Below, piece by piece: positions 1 to 5,502 of a stretch of DNA of 5,960 bases (position 1 is its first letter; each line of letters begins with the position of its first letter). Source of the stretch: Chloroflexota bacterium (GTDB lineage: Bacteria > Chloroflexota > Anaerolineae > UBA1429); assembly GCA_012513595.1 (NCBI GenBank), contig JAAZBY010000403.1, positions 1 through 5,960 of the forward strand, given 5' to 3'. The notes beneath the pieces were generated by a model. That model was given only the letters and a program-made list of their open reading frames with translations, had not been told where the DNA came from and made no database searches. The translations under genes were made by a program, and so were the position numbers.

Positions 1-980
1 CCCACCAGCACCAGCCGGTCGCCCGGGCGAACTAGCCCGGTCGCGACCGCCTCGCACAGGGCGATGGGCACCGAGGCGGCCGAGGTGTTGCCGTACTCCT
101 CGAGATTCACGACAAAGCGCTCCATCGGCAGCCCCAAGCGCCTGGCAGCCGCCGCGATGATGCGCACGTTGGCCTGATGGGGAATCACCCGGTCGATCTC
201 CTCCAGGCTCCAGCCGGCCTTGCGCGACACCTGCTCGGCCGCGTCGGCCAGGGCCGTGGTGGCAAAGCGGTAGACCTGCCGGCCGTCCATGCGCAGGTAG
301 TGCAGCCCCTGCACCAGCGCCTCGTGCGTGAGGGGCATGGCCGAGCCCCCCGCTGGGATCATGAGCACGTCTCCGCCTGAGCCGTCGGCGCCCAGCAGCG
401 TGGCCATCACGCCGGCCTGCCCGTCCGCGGCGCGCAGCAGCACCGCCCCCGCCCCGTCACCAAACAGGACCGCGGTGCCGCGGTCGGTCCAGTCCAGGCG
501 ACTGGTCAGCGTGTCGGCCCCGACGACGAGGACCTGGCCATGCTCCCCAGAGGCGATCGCCTGGTGCCCGGCGGCCAGCGCGTAGACAAACCCGGAGCAG
601 GCCGCGTTCAAGTCAAAAGCGCCGGCCTGCGTCGCGCCGAGGGCGTCCTGCACGCGGCAGGCGGTGGGGGGCATCGGGTGGTCGGGCGTGGATGTCGCCA
701 CGATGATCAGGTCGATATCGCGCGGGTCGGCATCGGCCACCTGCAGCGCCCGGCGCGAGGCCTCGATCGCCATTGAGGCGGTGGTCTCCCCGGCAGAGAC
801 CACGTGCCGCCGCGCGATGCCGGTACGCTCGCGGATCCAGCCGTCGGAGGTGTCCATCAGGTGGGCCAGGTCGTCGTTGGTCAGGATCCGCTCGGGCACG
901 TACATGCCCCAACCTACGATCTCGCTGCGCCGCGCACCGTTGCCGCTGTGTTTAGAGTTGGGTGAAGACGAGACACGCAT
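1..980 (-). CDS. fabH: Beta-ketoacyl-ACP synthase III (FabH), 3' end cut by window edge
   Basis: FabH starts fatty acid chains in the cytoplasm by condensing acetyl-CoA (or another short acyl-CoA) with malonyl-ACP. I translated 326 full residues of the minus strand by hand; about 15-20 C-terminal residues should lie beyond base 1. The Cys-His-Asn triad of KAS III is visible: C128 in DLNAACSGF, H268 in IPHQAN and N298 in EYGNTSAAS. The core begins near residue 20 (SEIVGWGMYVPE), so C128 lies 16 residues later than C112 of E. coli FabH; residues 1-18 are a Ser/Asn/Arg-rich extension. The ATG at 980-978 is the chosen start because the next in-frame ATG (905-903) would remove the first beta strand; in-frame GTG and TTG codons a few codons upstream are alternatives. 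The start lies inside the last codons of fabF (29-bp overlap), behind a weak GGTGGA, which suggests translational coupling. Identity is firm; the exact start is less so. Confidence 0.95.
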   Translation of the reverse strand, partial: MRVSSSPNSKHSGNGARRSEIVGWGMYVPERILTNDDLAHLMDTSDGWIRERTGIARRHVVSAGETTASMAIEASRRALQVADADPRDIDLIIVATSTPDHPMPPTACRVQDALGATQAGAFDLNAACSGFVYALAAGHQAIASGEHGQVLVVGADTLTSRLDWTDRGTAVLFGDGAGAVLLRAADGQAGVMATLLGADGSGGDVLMIPAGGSAMPLTHEALVQGLHYLRMDGRQVYRFATTALADAAEQVSRKAGWSLEEIDRVIPHQANVRIIAAAARRLGLPMERFVVNLEEYGNTSAASVPIALCEAVATGLVRPGDRLVLV

Positions 981-2187
981 TATGTCCACCAAAGCCAAAG
1001 GAGTTGGATAAGACGCTGCGGATGGGAGCACGGCGCGCCCGGTTGGGCACATAGTCCAGGTCGCAGCCCTCGCCGGGATGGTCCAGGTTCACCGTCGGAG
1101 GCAGCACCCCTTCGCAGAGGGCCATGACCGACAGGGCCGCCTCCAGGGCGCCGGTGGCGCCCAACAGATGCCCGTGGGTCGATTTTGTCGAGCTTACCGG
1201 AATGCTGTAGGCTTGCTCACCAAAGAGCGTCCGAATGGCCTGCGTCTCGGTGGCGTCGTTCAACGGCGTGCTGGTACCATGGGCATTGATATAGTCGACG
1301 TCGCCGATGGAGAGGCCAGCGGCGGCCAGGGCCAGGCGCATGCAGGCCACTGCCCCGGCCCCCTTCTCGTCGGGCGCCGTCATGTGAAAGGCGTCGTCGG
1401 TGGCCCCATAGCCGGCCAGCTCGCAGTAGATGCGGGCCCCGCGCGCCCGAGCATTGTCCAGCGTCTCCAGCACCAGCATAGCCCCTCCCTCGCCGATCAC
1501 AAAACCGTCGCGATCGCGATCGAAGGGGCGACAGGCGCGTTCCGGCTCGTCGTTCCGTTCGGAGAGAGCCCGCATGGCCGAAAAGCCGGCCACGCTGATG
1601 GACACCACGGCGGCCTCGGAGCCGCCGCAGATGGCCACATCGGCCGCCCCGCGGCGGATCATCTCAGCCGCCTCACCGATGGCGTTCGCCGCGCTGGCGC
1701 AGGCCGAGCTGATGGACATGTTGGGGCCCTTGCAGCCGAACTCCATGGCGATCAACCCGGCGGCCATGTCCGTCAGGATCATGGGGATCAGAAAGGGGCT
1801 GACGCGGGCCGGGCCACGCTCGTGGAGCTCCAGCGTCTGCTCAGAGTTGGTCTGAATGCCGCCAATGCCCGAGCCGGTGATCACGGCTGTGCGTTCGCCC
1901 AGCCCGTCGGCCGGCAGGCCGGCGTCGGCCACCGCCTCACGGGCGGCCACGATGGCGTACTGGATAAAGGGATCGAGGCGGCGCGCGTCGCGCGCCCCAA
2001 AGTGCGCCTTGGCGTCAAAGCCCTTCAGCTCTGCGGCGATACGGGTGCGGAACTCGCCCGCCTCAAAGCGCGAGATCGGGCCCACGCCGGAGCGCCCCGC
2101 ACAGGCGGAGGCCCACGTATCGGCCAGGTTCAGGCCCAGCGGGCTCAGGGCCCCCAGGCCCGTCACGACAACTCGTCTACCATCCAC
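952..2187 (-). CDS. fabF: Beta-ketoacyl-ACP synthase II (FabF), 411 aa
   Basis: FabF condenses a growing acyl-ACP with malonyl-ACP, the elongation step of FAS II. Counting from the GTG at 2187, the catalytic triad falls at C163 (SISSACASA), H303 (NAHGTSTPLND) and H340 (KSTHGHLLGATGA), with K335. These are the same residue numbers as in E. coli FabF (413 aa), which strongly supports the start. The gating residues also match: I108 in TGSGIGG and F400 in SFGFGGHNA. The frame stays open upstream to a GTG at 2265, but that codon has no ribosome binding site and would add 26 residues without counterpart in the family, whereas GGAGGA sits 5 nt before the GTG at 2187. fabH follows with a 29-bp overlap, so the two are probably cotranscribed. 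The gene is divergent from fabK. The close paralogue FabB is less likely given the length and motif numbering. Confidence 0.97.
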   Translation of the reverse strand: MDGRRVVVTGLGALSPLGLNLADTWASACAGRSGVGPISRFEAGEFRTRIAAELKGFDAKAHFGARDARRLDPFIQYAIVAAREAVADAGLPADGLGERTAVITGSGIGGIQTNSEQTLELHERGPARVSPFLIPMILTDMAAGLIAMEFGCKGPNMSISSACASAANAIGEAAEMIRRGAADVAICGGSEAAVVSISVAGFSAMRALSERNDEPERACRPFDRDRDGFVIGEGGAMLVLETLDNARARGARIYCELAGYGATDDAFHMTAPDEKGAGAVACMRLALAAAGLSIGDVDYINAHGTSTPLNDATETQAIRTLFGEQAYSIPVSSTKSTHGHLLGATGALEAALSVMALCEGVLPPTVNLDHPGEGCDLDYVPNRARRAPIRSVLSNSFGFGGHNACLVFTQL

Positions 2188-2192
2188 AGCAT

Positions 2193-2198
2193 TCCTCC
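2193..2198 (-). promoter_or_regulatory. Ribosome binding site of fabF
   Basis: GGAGGA on the minus strand lies 5 nt upstream of the GTG at 2187-2185. It decides the start: an out-of-frame ATG directly abuts the motif and is too close to use, and the longer in-frame start at 2265 has no such motif. Confidence 0.85.
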
Positions 2199-2314
2199 GG
2201 AAAGGCGCGGCCCACTGCCCCACGTCGCCGCAGGGCGGGGCGGCACGTTGCATGCATTTCAACACGGAGGCCCGGCAAGAGTTGCTGCCCGCAACCGGAA
2301 CCGTTCTGCCCTGG

Positions 2315-2352
2315 CCGCCCGGGTCGGCCGCGCAACCTGACCCGCCGGGCGG
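2315..2352. repeat. GC-rich inverted repeat upstream of fabK
   Basis: CCGCCCGG (2315-2322) is exactly complementary to CCGGGCGG (2345-2352). The stem can be continued by GTC (2323-2325) with GAC (2339-2341), leaving a 3-nt bulge and a 13-nt loop. No T-run follows on either strand, so it does not look like an intrinsic terminator. It could be a leader hairpin or protein-binding site, or a chance product of high G+C. Confidence 0.5.
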
Positions 2353-2365
2353 GGTTGATCATGAC

Positions 2366-2374
2366 ATCATAGCA
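2366..2374 (-). promoter_or_regulatory. Candidate extended -10 promoter for fabF-fabH
   Basis: The minus strand reads TGC followed by TATGAT, an extended -10 element with a 5/6 match to TATAAT, inside the only AT-rich patch of the intergenic region. There is no recognisable -35 hexamer at the usual distance. If used, transcription would start near 2359 and fabF would have a leader of about 170 nt containing the GC-rich inverted repeat. This is inference. Confidence 0.3.
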
Positions 2375-2391
2375 TAGGGAGGCCCACGCAC

Positions 2392-3339
2392 ATGCTCGTC
2401 ACACCGCTTACCAAGATGCTCGGCATACGCCACCCGATCCTGCAGGGCGGTATGGCCTGGGTGGCCACCTGGGAACTCGTCGTGGCCGTTTCGGAGGGCG
2501 GCGGGCTGGGCATCCTGGGGGCGGGCAGCGCGCCCACCGACGTGGTCGCCCGCCAGCTGGCCGCGATCCGAGCACACAGCGGTAAGTCCTTCGGCGTCAA
2601 CGTGCCCCTCTTTAACCCGGAGGCCGCAGACATTATAACCCTCTGCGCCGCCGAACGTGTCCCGGTCGTCACCACCGGGGCCGGCAACCCGGCCCCCCAC
2701 ATCGCGCCCCTAAAGGACGCCGGCGTCATCGTGATCCCCGTGGTGGCCTCGGCGGCGCTGGCACGCCGGCTGGAGCGCGCCGGCGCCGACGCCGTCATTG
2801 CCGAGGGGCTGGAGGCGGGCGGCCACATCGGCACCGTGTCTACCATGGCGTTGGTGCCCCAGGTGGTCGACGCGGTGACGATCCCCGTCATCGCCGCCGG
2901 CGGCCTTGGCGACGGCCGCGGCCTGGCCGCCGCCCTGGCGCTGGGCGCTGCGGGCATCCAGATGGGAACGCGCTTTATCTGTACCGACGAGTGTATCGCC
3001 CACGCCCAGTATAAGCAGGCCATCGTGAACGCCAATGAGCGCTCCACAATGGTCACCGGCGCCACCCTGGGCCACCCGGTGCGCTGCCTGCGCAACCCGA
3101 TGGCCCACGAGTTCGAGGAGTTGGAGCGGCGTGGCGCCTCGGAACAGGAGATCCTCGACTTTGGCACCGGCCGCCTGCGGCGCGCGGTCATGGACGGGGA
3201 CGTCACCCACGGCTCGGTGATGGCCGGCCAGATCGCCGGCCTGATCCACGAGGTGCTCCCGGCCGCGGAGGTCCTGCGCCGCACGATCGCCCAGGCTGAG
3301 GAGATCCTTGCCCGGCTCCCTACCACCATCGTAAGCTGA
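2392..3339 (+). CDS. fabK: FMN-dependent enoyl-ACP reductase II (FabK), 315 aa
   Basis: FabK reduces trans-2-enoyl-ACP to acyl-ACP, the last step of each FAS II cycle, using FMN and a nicotinamide cofactor. It is structurally unrelated to the short-chain dehydrogenase FabI. The protein is a TIM-barrel flavoprotein of the FabK/nitronate monooxygenase family. It shows an N-terminal LGIRHPILQGGMAWVA segment (10-25), the EAGGHIG motif (141-147) with H145, matching the active-site His of pneumococcal FabK, and the FMN phosphate-binding parts VIAAGGLGDGRG (166-177) and GAAGIQMGTRF (185-195). Length is typical (about 310-325 aa). The ATG follows AGGGAGG at 9 nt. It heads a plus-strand operon with fabD 12 bp downstream. 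Sequence alone separates FabK from nitronate monooxygenase imperfectly; position directly ahead of fabD and fabG makes FabK much the better call. Confidence 0.93.
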   Translation: MLVTPLTKMLGIRHPILQGGMAWVATWELVVAVSEGGGLGILGAGSAPTDVVARQLAAIRAHSGKSFGVNVPLFNPEAADIITLCAAERVPVVTTGAGNPAPHIAPLKDAGVIVIPVVASAALARRLERAGADAVIAEGLEAGGHIGTVSTMALVPQVVDAVTIPVIAAGGLGDGRGLAAALALGAAGIQMGTRFICTDECIAHAQYKQAIVNANERSTMVTGATLGHPVRCLRNPMAHEFEELERRGASEQEILDFGTGRLRRAVMDGDVTHGSVMAGQIAGLIHEVLPAAEVLRRTIAQAEEILARLPTTIVS

Positions 3340-3351
3340 GGAAGAACACAC

Positions 3352-4314
3352 ATGGAGGCGTTTGACCGTAGGTTTGCCCTGCTGTTCCCTGGCCAGGGCG
3401 CTCAGTTCGTTGGGATGGGCGCCGACCTCTATCGCGAATCCCCCGAGGCACGCGAGGTGTTTGAGCGCGCCGACGAGGTGCTCGGCCTGCCCCTCACGCG
3501 CCTGTGCTTCGAGGGTCCCGCCGACGAGCTGGACGACACCAGCATCGCCCAGCCGGCCATCTTTACCGTCACCTATGCCCTGTGGCGCGCCTTTGTGGCC
3601 CGCTTCCGGCACGATATCCCCCGCATCGGCTTGGTGGCCGGCCACAGTCTGGGCGAGTTCTCGGCGCTGGCCGTGGCCGGGGCGCTGCGCTTTGAGGACG
3701 GCCTACGCCTCGTGCGCCGCCGCGGCGAGGCCATGCGCGACTCGGGCGCTCGTGTGCCGGGCGGCATGGCCGCCATCCTCGGGCTGAGTGAGCAGGCCGT
3801 CAGCGACGTCGTTGCCCAAGCAGCCGACGGCGGCGGGGTGTGGATCGCCAACCTCAACTGCCCTGGGCAGGTGGTCGTCGCCGGCCAGCGCGAGGCGCTG
3901 CAGCGGGCCCTCGACCTGGCGCTGCAGCGCGGCGCCAAACGCGCCTGGCCGCTGTCCGTCAGCGTGGCCTGCCACACCCCCTGCATGGCCGCCGCAGCCG
4001 ACCGCCTGAACGAGACGCTGCAGAACACCGAGATCGCCCGCCCCCTGGCACCCGTGGTCTGCAACGCCACGGCACAGCCCACCAGCGACCCGGCCCTCTT
4101 GCGCGCCAACCTGTTGCGCCAGCTGACCAGCCCCGTCCGCTGGGAGGAATCGGTGCGGCGCATGGCGGAGGCAGGAGTCCTGGTGACGCTGGAACTCGGC
4201 CCCAAGGCGGTGGTCTCCGCCCTGGTGCGGCGCATCGATGCCCGCGTCGCGGCGTACAGCGTCACCAGTGCGGCAGAGATCGCCTCATTCCAAAGCGAGG
4301 TATTGGTGCGATGA
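3352..4314 (+). CDS. fabD: Malonyl-CoA:ACP transacylase (FabD), 320 aa
   Basis: FabD moves the malonyl group from CoA to ACP, supplying the extender for FabH and FabF. Visible motifs are FPGQGAQFVGMG (12-23), which holds the oxyanion-hole Gln; the nucleophile elbow GHSLGE (97-102) with S99; R124 in the RRRGEAM stretch, which binds the malonyl carboxylate; H208 in ACHTPCM; and QLTSPVRW (257-264). S99, R124 and H208 keep the spacing of S92, R117 and H201 in E. coli FabD. The length is usual for the family (about 310-320 aa). A GAGGAAG sequence that overlaps the fabK stop codon (3338-3344) lies 7 nt before the ATG, and the TGA stop overlaps the fabG start. Both arrangements suggest coupled translation through fabK-fabD-fabG. 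Confidence 0.97.
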   Translation: MEAFDRRFALLFPGQGAQFVGMGADLYRESPEAREVFERADEVLGLPLTRLCFEGPADELDDTSIAQPAIFTVTYALWRAFVARFRHDIPRIGLVAGHSLGEFSALAVAGALRFEDGLRLVRRRGEAMRDSGARVPGGMAAILGLSEQAVSDVVAQAADGGGVWIANLNCPGQVVVAGQREALQRALDLALQRGAKRAWPLSVSVACHTPCMAAAADRLNETLQNTEIARPLAPVVCNATAQPTSDPALLRANLLRQLTSPVRWEESVRRMAEAGVLVTLELGPKAVVSALVRRIDARVAAYSVTSAAEIASFQSEVLVR

Positions 4315-5057
4315 GATCACTCGAGGGCAAGGTAGCCATCGTGACGGGCAGCGCCCGCGGCATCGGCCGGCAGATCGCCGAGGAGTTGGCCGCGCAGGGC
4401 TGCCGGGTGACCCTGAACTACCGACAGGAGGCGGCCCGTGCCAACGCGGTGCTGGCCACGCTGGAGGCCCGCGGGGCTGAGGCGATCGCCGTACAGGCGG
4501 ACGTGACGGTGGCCGCCCAGGCCCAGGCCCTGGTAGACGCGGCCCTGCAGGCGTTTGGCCGCCTCGACGTCCTGGTGAACAACGCCGGCATCACCCGCGA
4601 CGGCCTTCTGATGCGCATGTCCGAACAGGATTGGGACGCGGTGCTCGATACCAACCTCAAGGGCGCCTTTCACTGCATCCGGGCCGTGCAGCGTACCTTT
4701 TTGCGGCAGCGCTCCGGGCGCATCATCAACATCGGCTCGGTAGTGGGCCTGGCCGGGAACGCCGGGCAGGCCAACTATAGCGCGGCCAAGGCCGGCCTGA
4801 TCGGCCTGACCCGTTCGGTGGCCAAGGAACTGGGCTCGCGCGGCATCACGGCCAACGTCGTAGCCCCCGGGTTCATCGAGACGGAGATGACCGCCGCGCT
4901 GCCCGAGGAGGTCCTGCGCTCCGCCCTGGCGCGCATCCCCCTCAGCCGCCTGGGCCGGCCGGAAGATGTCGCCGGGCTGGTGGCCTTCCTGGCCAGCGAC
5001 GCGGCCGCCTACATCACCGGGCAGGTCTTTGGGGTGGACGGCGGCATGTCCTGCTAG
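4311..5057 (+). CDS. fabG: 3-oxoacyl-ACP reductase (FabG), 248 aa
   Basis: FabG reduces 3-oxoacyl-ACP to (R)-3-hydroxyacyl-ACP with NADPH, the first reduction of each FAS II cycle. It is a classical short-chain dehydrogenase: Rossmann glycine motif TGSARGIG (12-19), D64 in QADVT, NNAG (90-93) and the catalytic tetrad N115 (DTNLKG), S143 (INIGS), Y156 and K160 (NYSAAK). It ends with the typical VDGGMSC tail, and 248 aa is the usual length. The ATG at 4311 overlaps the fabD TGA as ATGA, with GAGGT (4297-4301) 9 nt upstream. The reading frame stays open much further upstream, inside fabD, but homology begins exactly at MRSLEGKVAIVTG, so the longer form is rejected. It is the last gene of the operon; an intrinsic terminator begins 45 bp after its stop. 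Confidence 0.97.
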   Translation: MRSLEGKVAIVTGSARGIGRQIAEELAAQGCRVTLNYRQEAARANAVLATLEARGAEAIAVQADVTVAAQAQALVDAALQAFGRLDVLVNNAGITRDGLLMRMSEQDWDAVLDTNLKGAFHCIRAVQRTFLRQRSGRIINIGSVVGLAGNAGQANYSAAKAGLIGLTRSVAKELGSRGITANVVAPGFIETEMTAALPEEVLRSALARIPLSRLGRPEDVAGLVAFLASDAAAYITGQVFGVDGGMSC

Positions 5058-5101
5058 CGGCCAGGCGCGGTGGACTGCTGCCCGTCTCTGGCCTGGGAGC
5101 T

Positions 5102-5130
5102 GGCCACGGACTCTAGCCGTGGCCTCTTTT
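5102..5130 (+). terminator. Rho-independent terminator after fabG
   Basis: A perfect 8-bp stem, GGCCACGG (5102-5109) with CCGTGGCC (5117-5124), closes a 7-nt loop and is followed by TCTTTT (5125-5130). It lies 45 bp after the fabG stop and 44 bp before the rpsU -35, so it separates the fab operon from the rpsU unit. Confidence 0.85.
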
Positions 5131-5173
5131 GGTCTTCCGCAGGCTCCGCCGGGCGTGCGCCCCGAGCTGGAAC

Positions 5174-5201
5174 TTGACACCCCTCCCCGTGCGTCTATAA
5201 T
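5174..5201 (+). promoter_or_regulatory. Consensus sigma-70-type promoter of rpsU
   Basis: A perfect TTGACA (5174-5179) and a perfect TATAAT (5196-5201) are separated by 16 nt, one less than the optimum. Transcription should start near 5208, giving a leader of about 49 nt. AGGAG (5246-5250) lies 6 nt before the rpsU GTG. This is the only full-consensus promoter in the window, as expected for a ribosomal protein gene. Confidence 0.9.
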
Positions 5202-5256
5202 GGGCGGGTCAAATAAGGTAACCTTGCGCCCAGGTCGCTTCACATAGGAGAAGACC

Positions 5257-5460
5257 GTGTCTTTCGTCGTTGTTTCGAGTGGAGAGTCGTTTGAGAGCGC
5301 CATGCGGCGCTTCAAGCACGTCTGCCAGGAAGACGCTATCCTCACCGAGGTGCGCCAGCGTCGTTTCTTTGAGAAGCCCTGCCAGACCCGTAAGCGCAAG
5401 GCGGCCGCCAAGCTGCGCAAGAGCCGGCGGACGACGCGCAAGGCCGACGCCAGGTCATAG
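5257..5460 (+). CDS. rpsU: Small ribosomal subunit protein bS21, 67 aa
   Basis: bS21 is a small basic protein of the 30S subunit that sits near the anti-Shine-Dalgarno end of 16S rRNA and helps initiation. The sequence has the family layout: a short beta-like start (FVVVSSGESFESAMRRFK), the conserved segment ILTEVRQRRFFEKP (28-41), then a Lys/Arg-rich tail (RKRKAAAKLRKSRRTTRK) that binds rRNA. Length is usual. The start is GTG, chosen because AGGAG lies 6 nt upstream and the ESFESAMRRF core begins about ten residues in, as in other bS21 proteins. It has its own strong promoter and is followed by a hairpin that contains its stop codon. The downstream neighbour is a YqeY-family gene, an arrangement known from Firmicutes and some other bacteria. 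Confidence 0.95.
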   Translation: MSFVVVSSGESFESAMRRFKHVCQEDAILTEVRQRRFFEKPCQTRKRKAAAKLRKSRRTTRKADARS

Positions 5461-5475
5461 CCTGGCGTCCTTTCT
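5446..5475 (+). terminator. Hairpin terminator/attenuator overlapping the rpsU 3' end
   Basis: A perfect 9-bp stem, GACGCCAGG (5446-5454) with CCTGGCGTC (5461-5469), closes a 6-nt loop, TCATAG, whose last three bases are the rpsU stop codon. A short pyrimidine tract, CTTTCT (5470-5475), follows. The T-run is interrupted, so termination may be partial and let some transcripts continue into the downstream gene, for which I see no promoter of its own. Confidence 0.75.
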
Positions 5476-5502
5476 GAACCCCGAGCTGGAGTCCAAGAAC
5501 AC

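Larger units (their letters stand above)
2188..2391. promoter_or_regulatory. Divergent intergenic control region between fabF and fabK
   Basis: These 204 bp separate the divergent fabF-fabH and fabK-fabD-fabG units and must hold the start signals of both unless longer transcripts cross it. Seen directly: the fabF ribosome binding site near one end and AGGGAGG (2376-2382) 9 nt before the fabK ATG at the other; a GC-rich inverted repeat at 2315-2352; an AT-rich patch at about 2355-2376; and an imperfect inverted repeat at 2244-2266. No -35/-10 pair of good consensus is present on either strand. The best candidate is an extended -10 on the minus strand at 2374-2366. No credible small gene is seen. 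Confidence 0.55.

Noticed and set aside
2035..2187. FabF KSTHGH instead of the E. coli-type KSMTGH as a functional change
   Set aside because: The catalytic Lys and His are retained and this variant is common in FabF proteins of other bacteria, so it is not evidence of new activity.
2188..2265. Longer fabF starting at GTG 2265
   Set aside because: The extra 26 residues match nothing in FabF proteins and no ribosome binding site precedes that GTG, whereas the GTG at 2187 has GGAGGA at 5 nt and gives E. coli-like active-site numbering.
1078..2340. 420-codon open frame on the plus strand opposite fabF
   Set aside because: It is antisense to an intact fabF, has no ribosome binding site or recognisable domain, and is a typical by-product of GC-rich codon use.
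2177..2362. 61-codon minus-strand frame upstream of fabF as a leader peptide or upstream ORF
   Set aside because: Its ATG has no ribosome binding site and would lie at or upstream of the predicted transcription start; the Arg/Gly/Pro-rich product looks like non-coding GC-rich sequence.
2362..2370. Plus-strand extended -10 (TGA-CATCAT) for fabK
   Set aside because: Only a 4/6 match, no -35, and transcription would begin within the fabK ribosome binding site.
2367..3645. Long minus-strand open frames (2367-3353 and 2710-3645) opposite fabK and fabD
   Set aside because: Low-complexity Ala/Arg/Gly/Ser-rich translations, antisense to well-supported genes with intact catalytic motifs.
5059..5105. 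Inverted repeats CCAGGC/GCCTGG and GGCCAG/CTGGCC after fabG
   Set aside because: Six-base-pair arms with loops of 24 nt or more and no T-run; the adjacent 8-bp hairpin with TCTTTT explains termination.
4317..5441. 374-codon minus-strand frame spanning fabG, the terminator and rpsU
   Set aside because: It crosses a clear terminator, a consensus promoter and two real genes on the other strand; no family resemblance.
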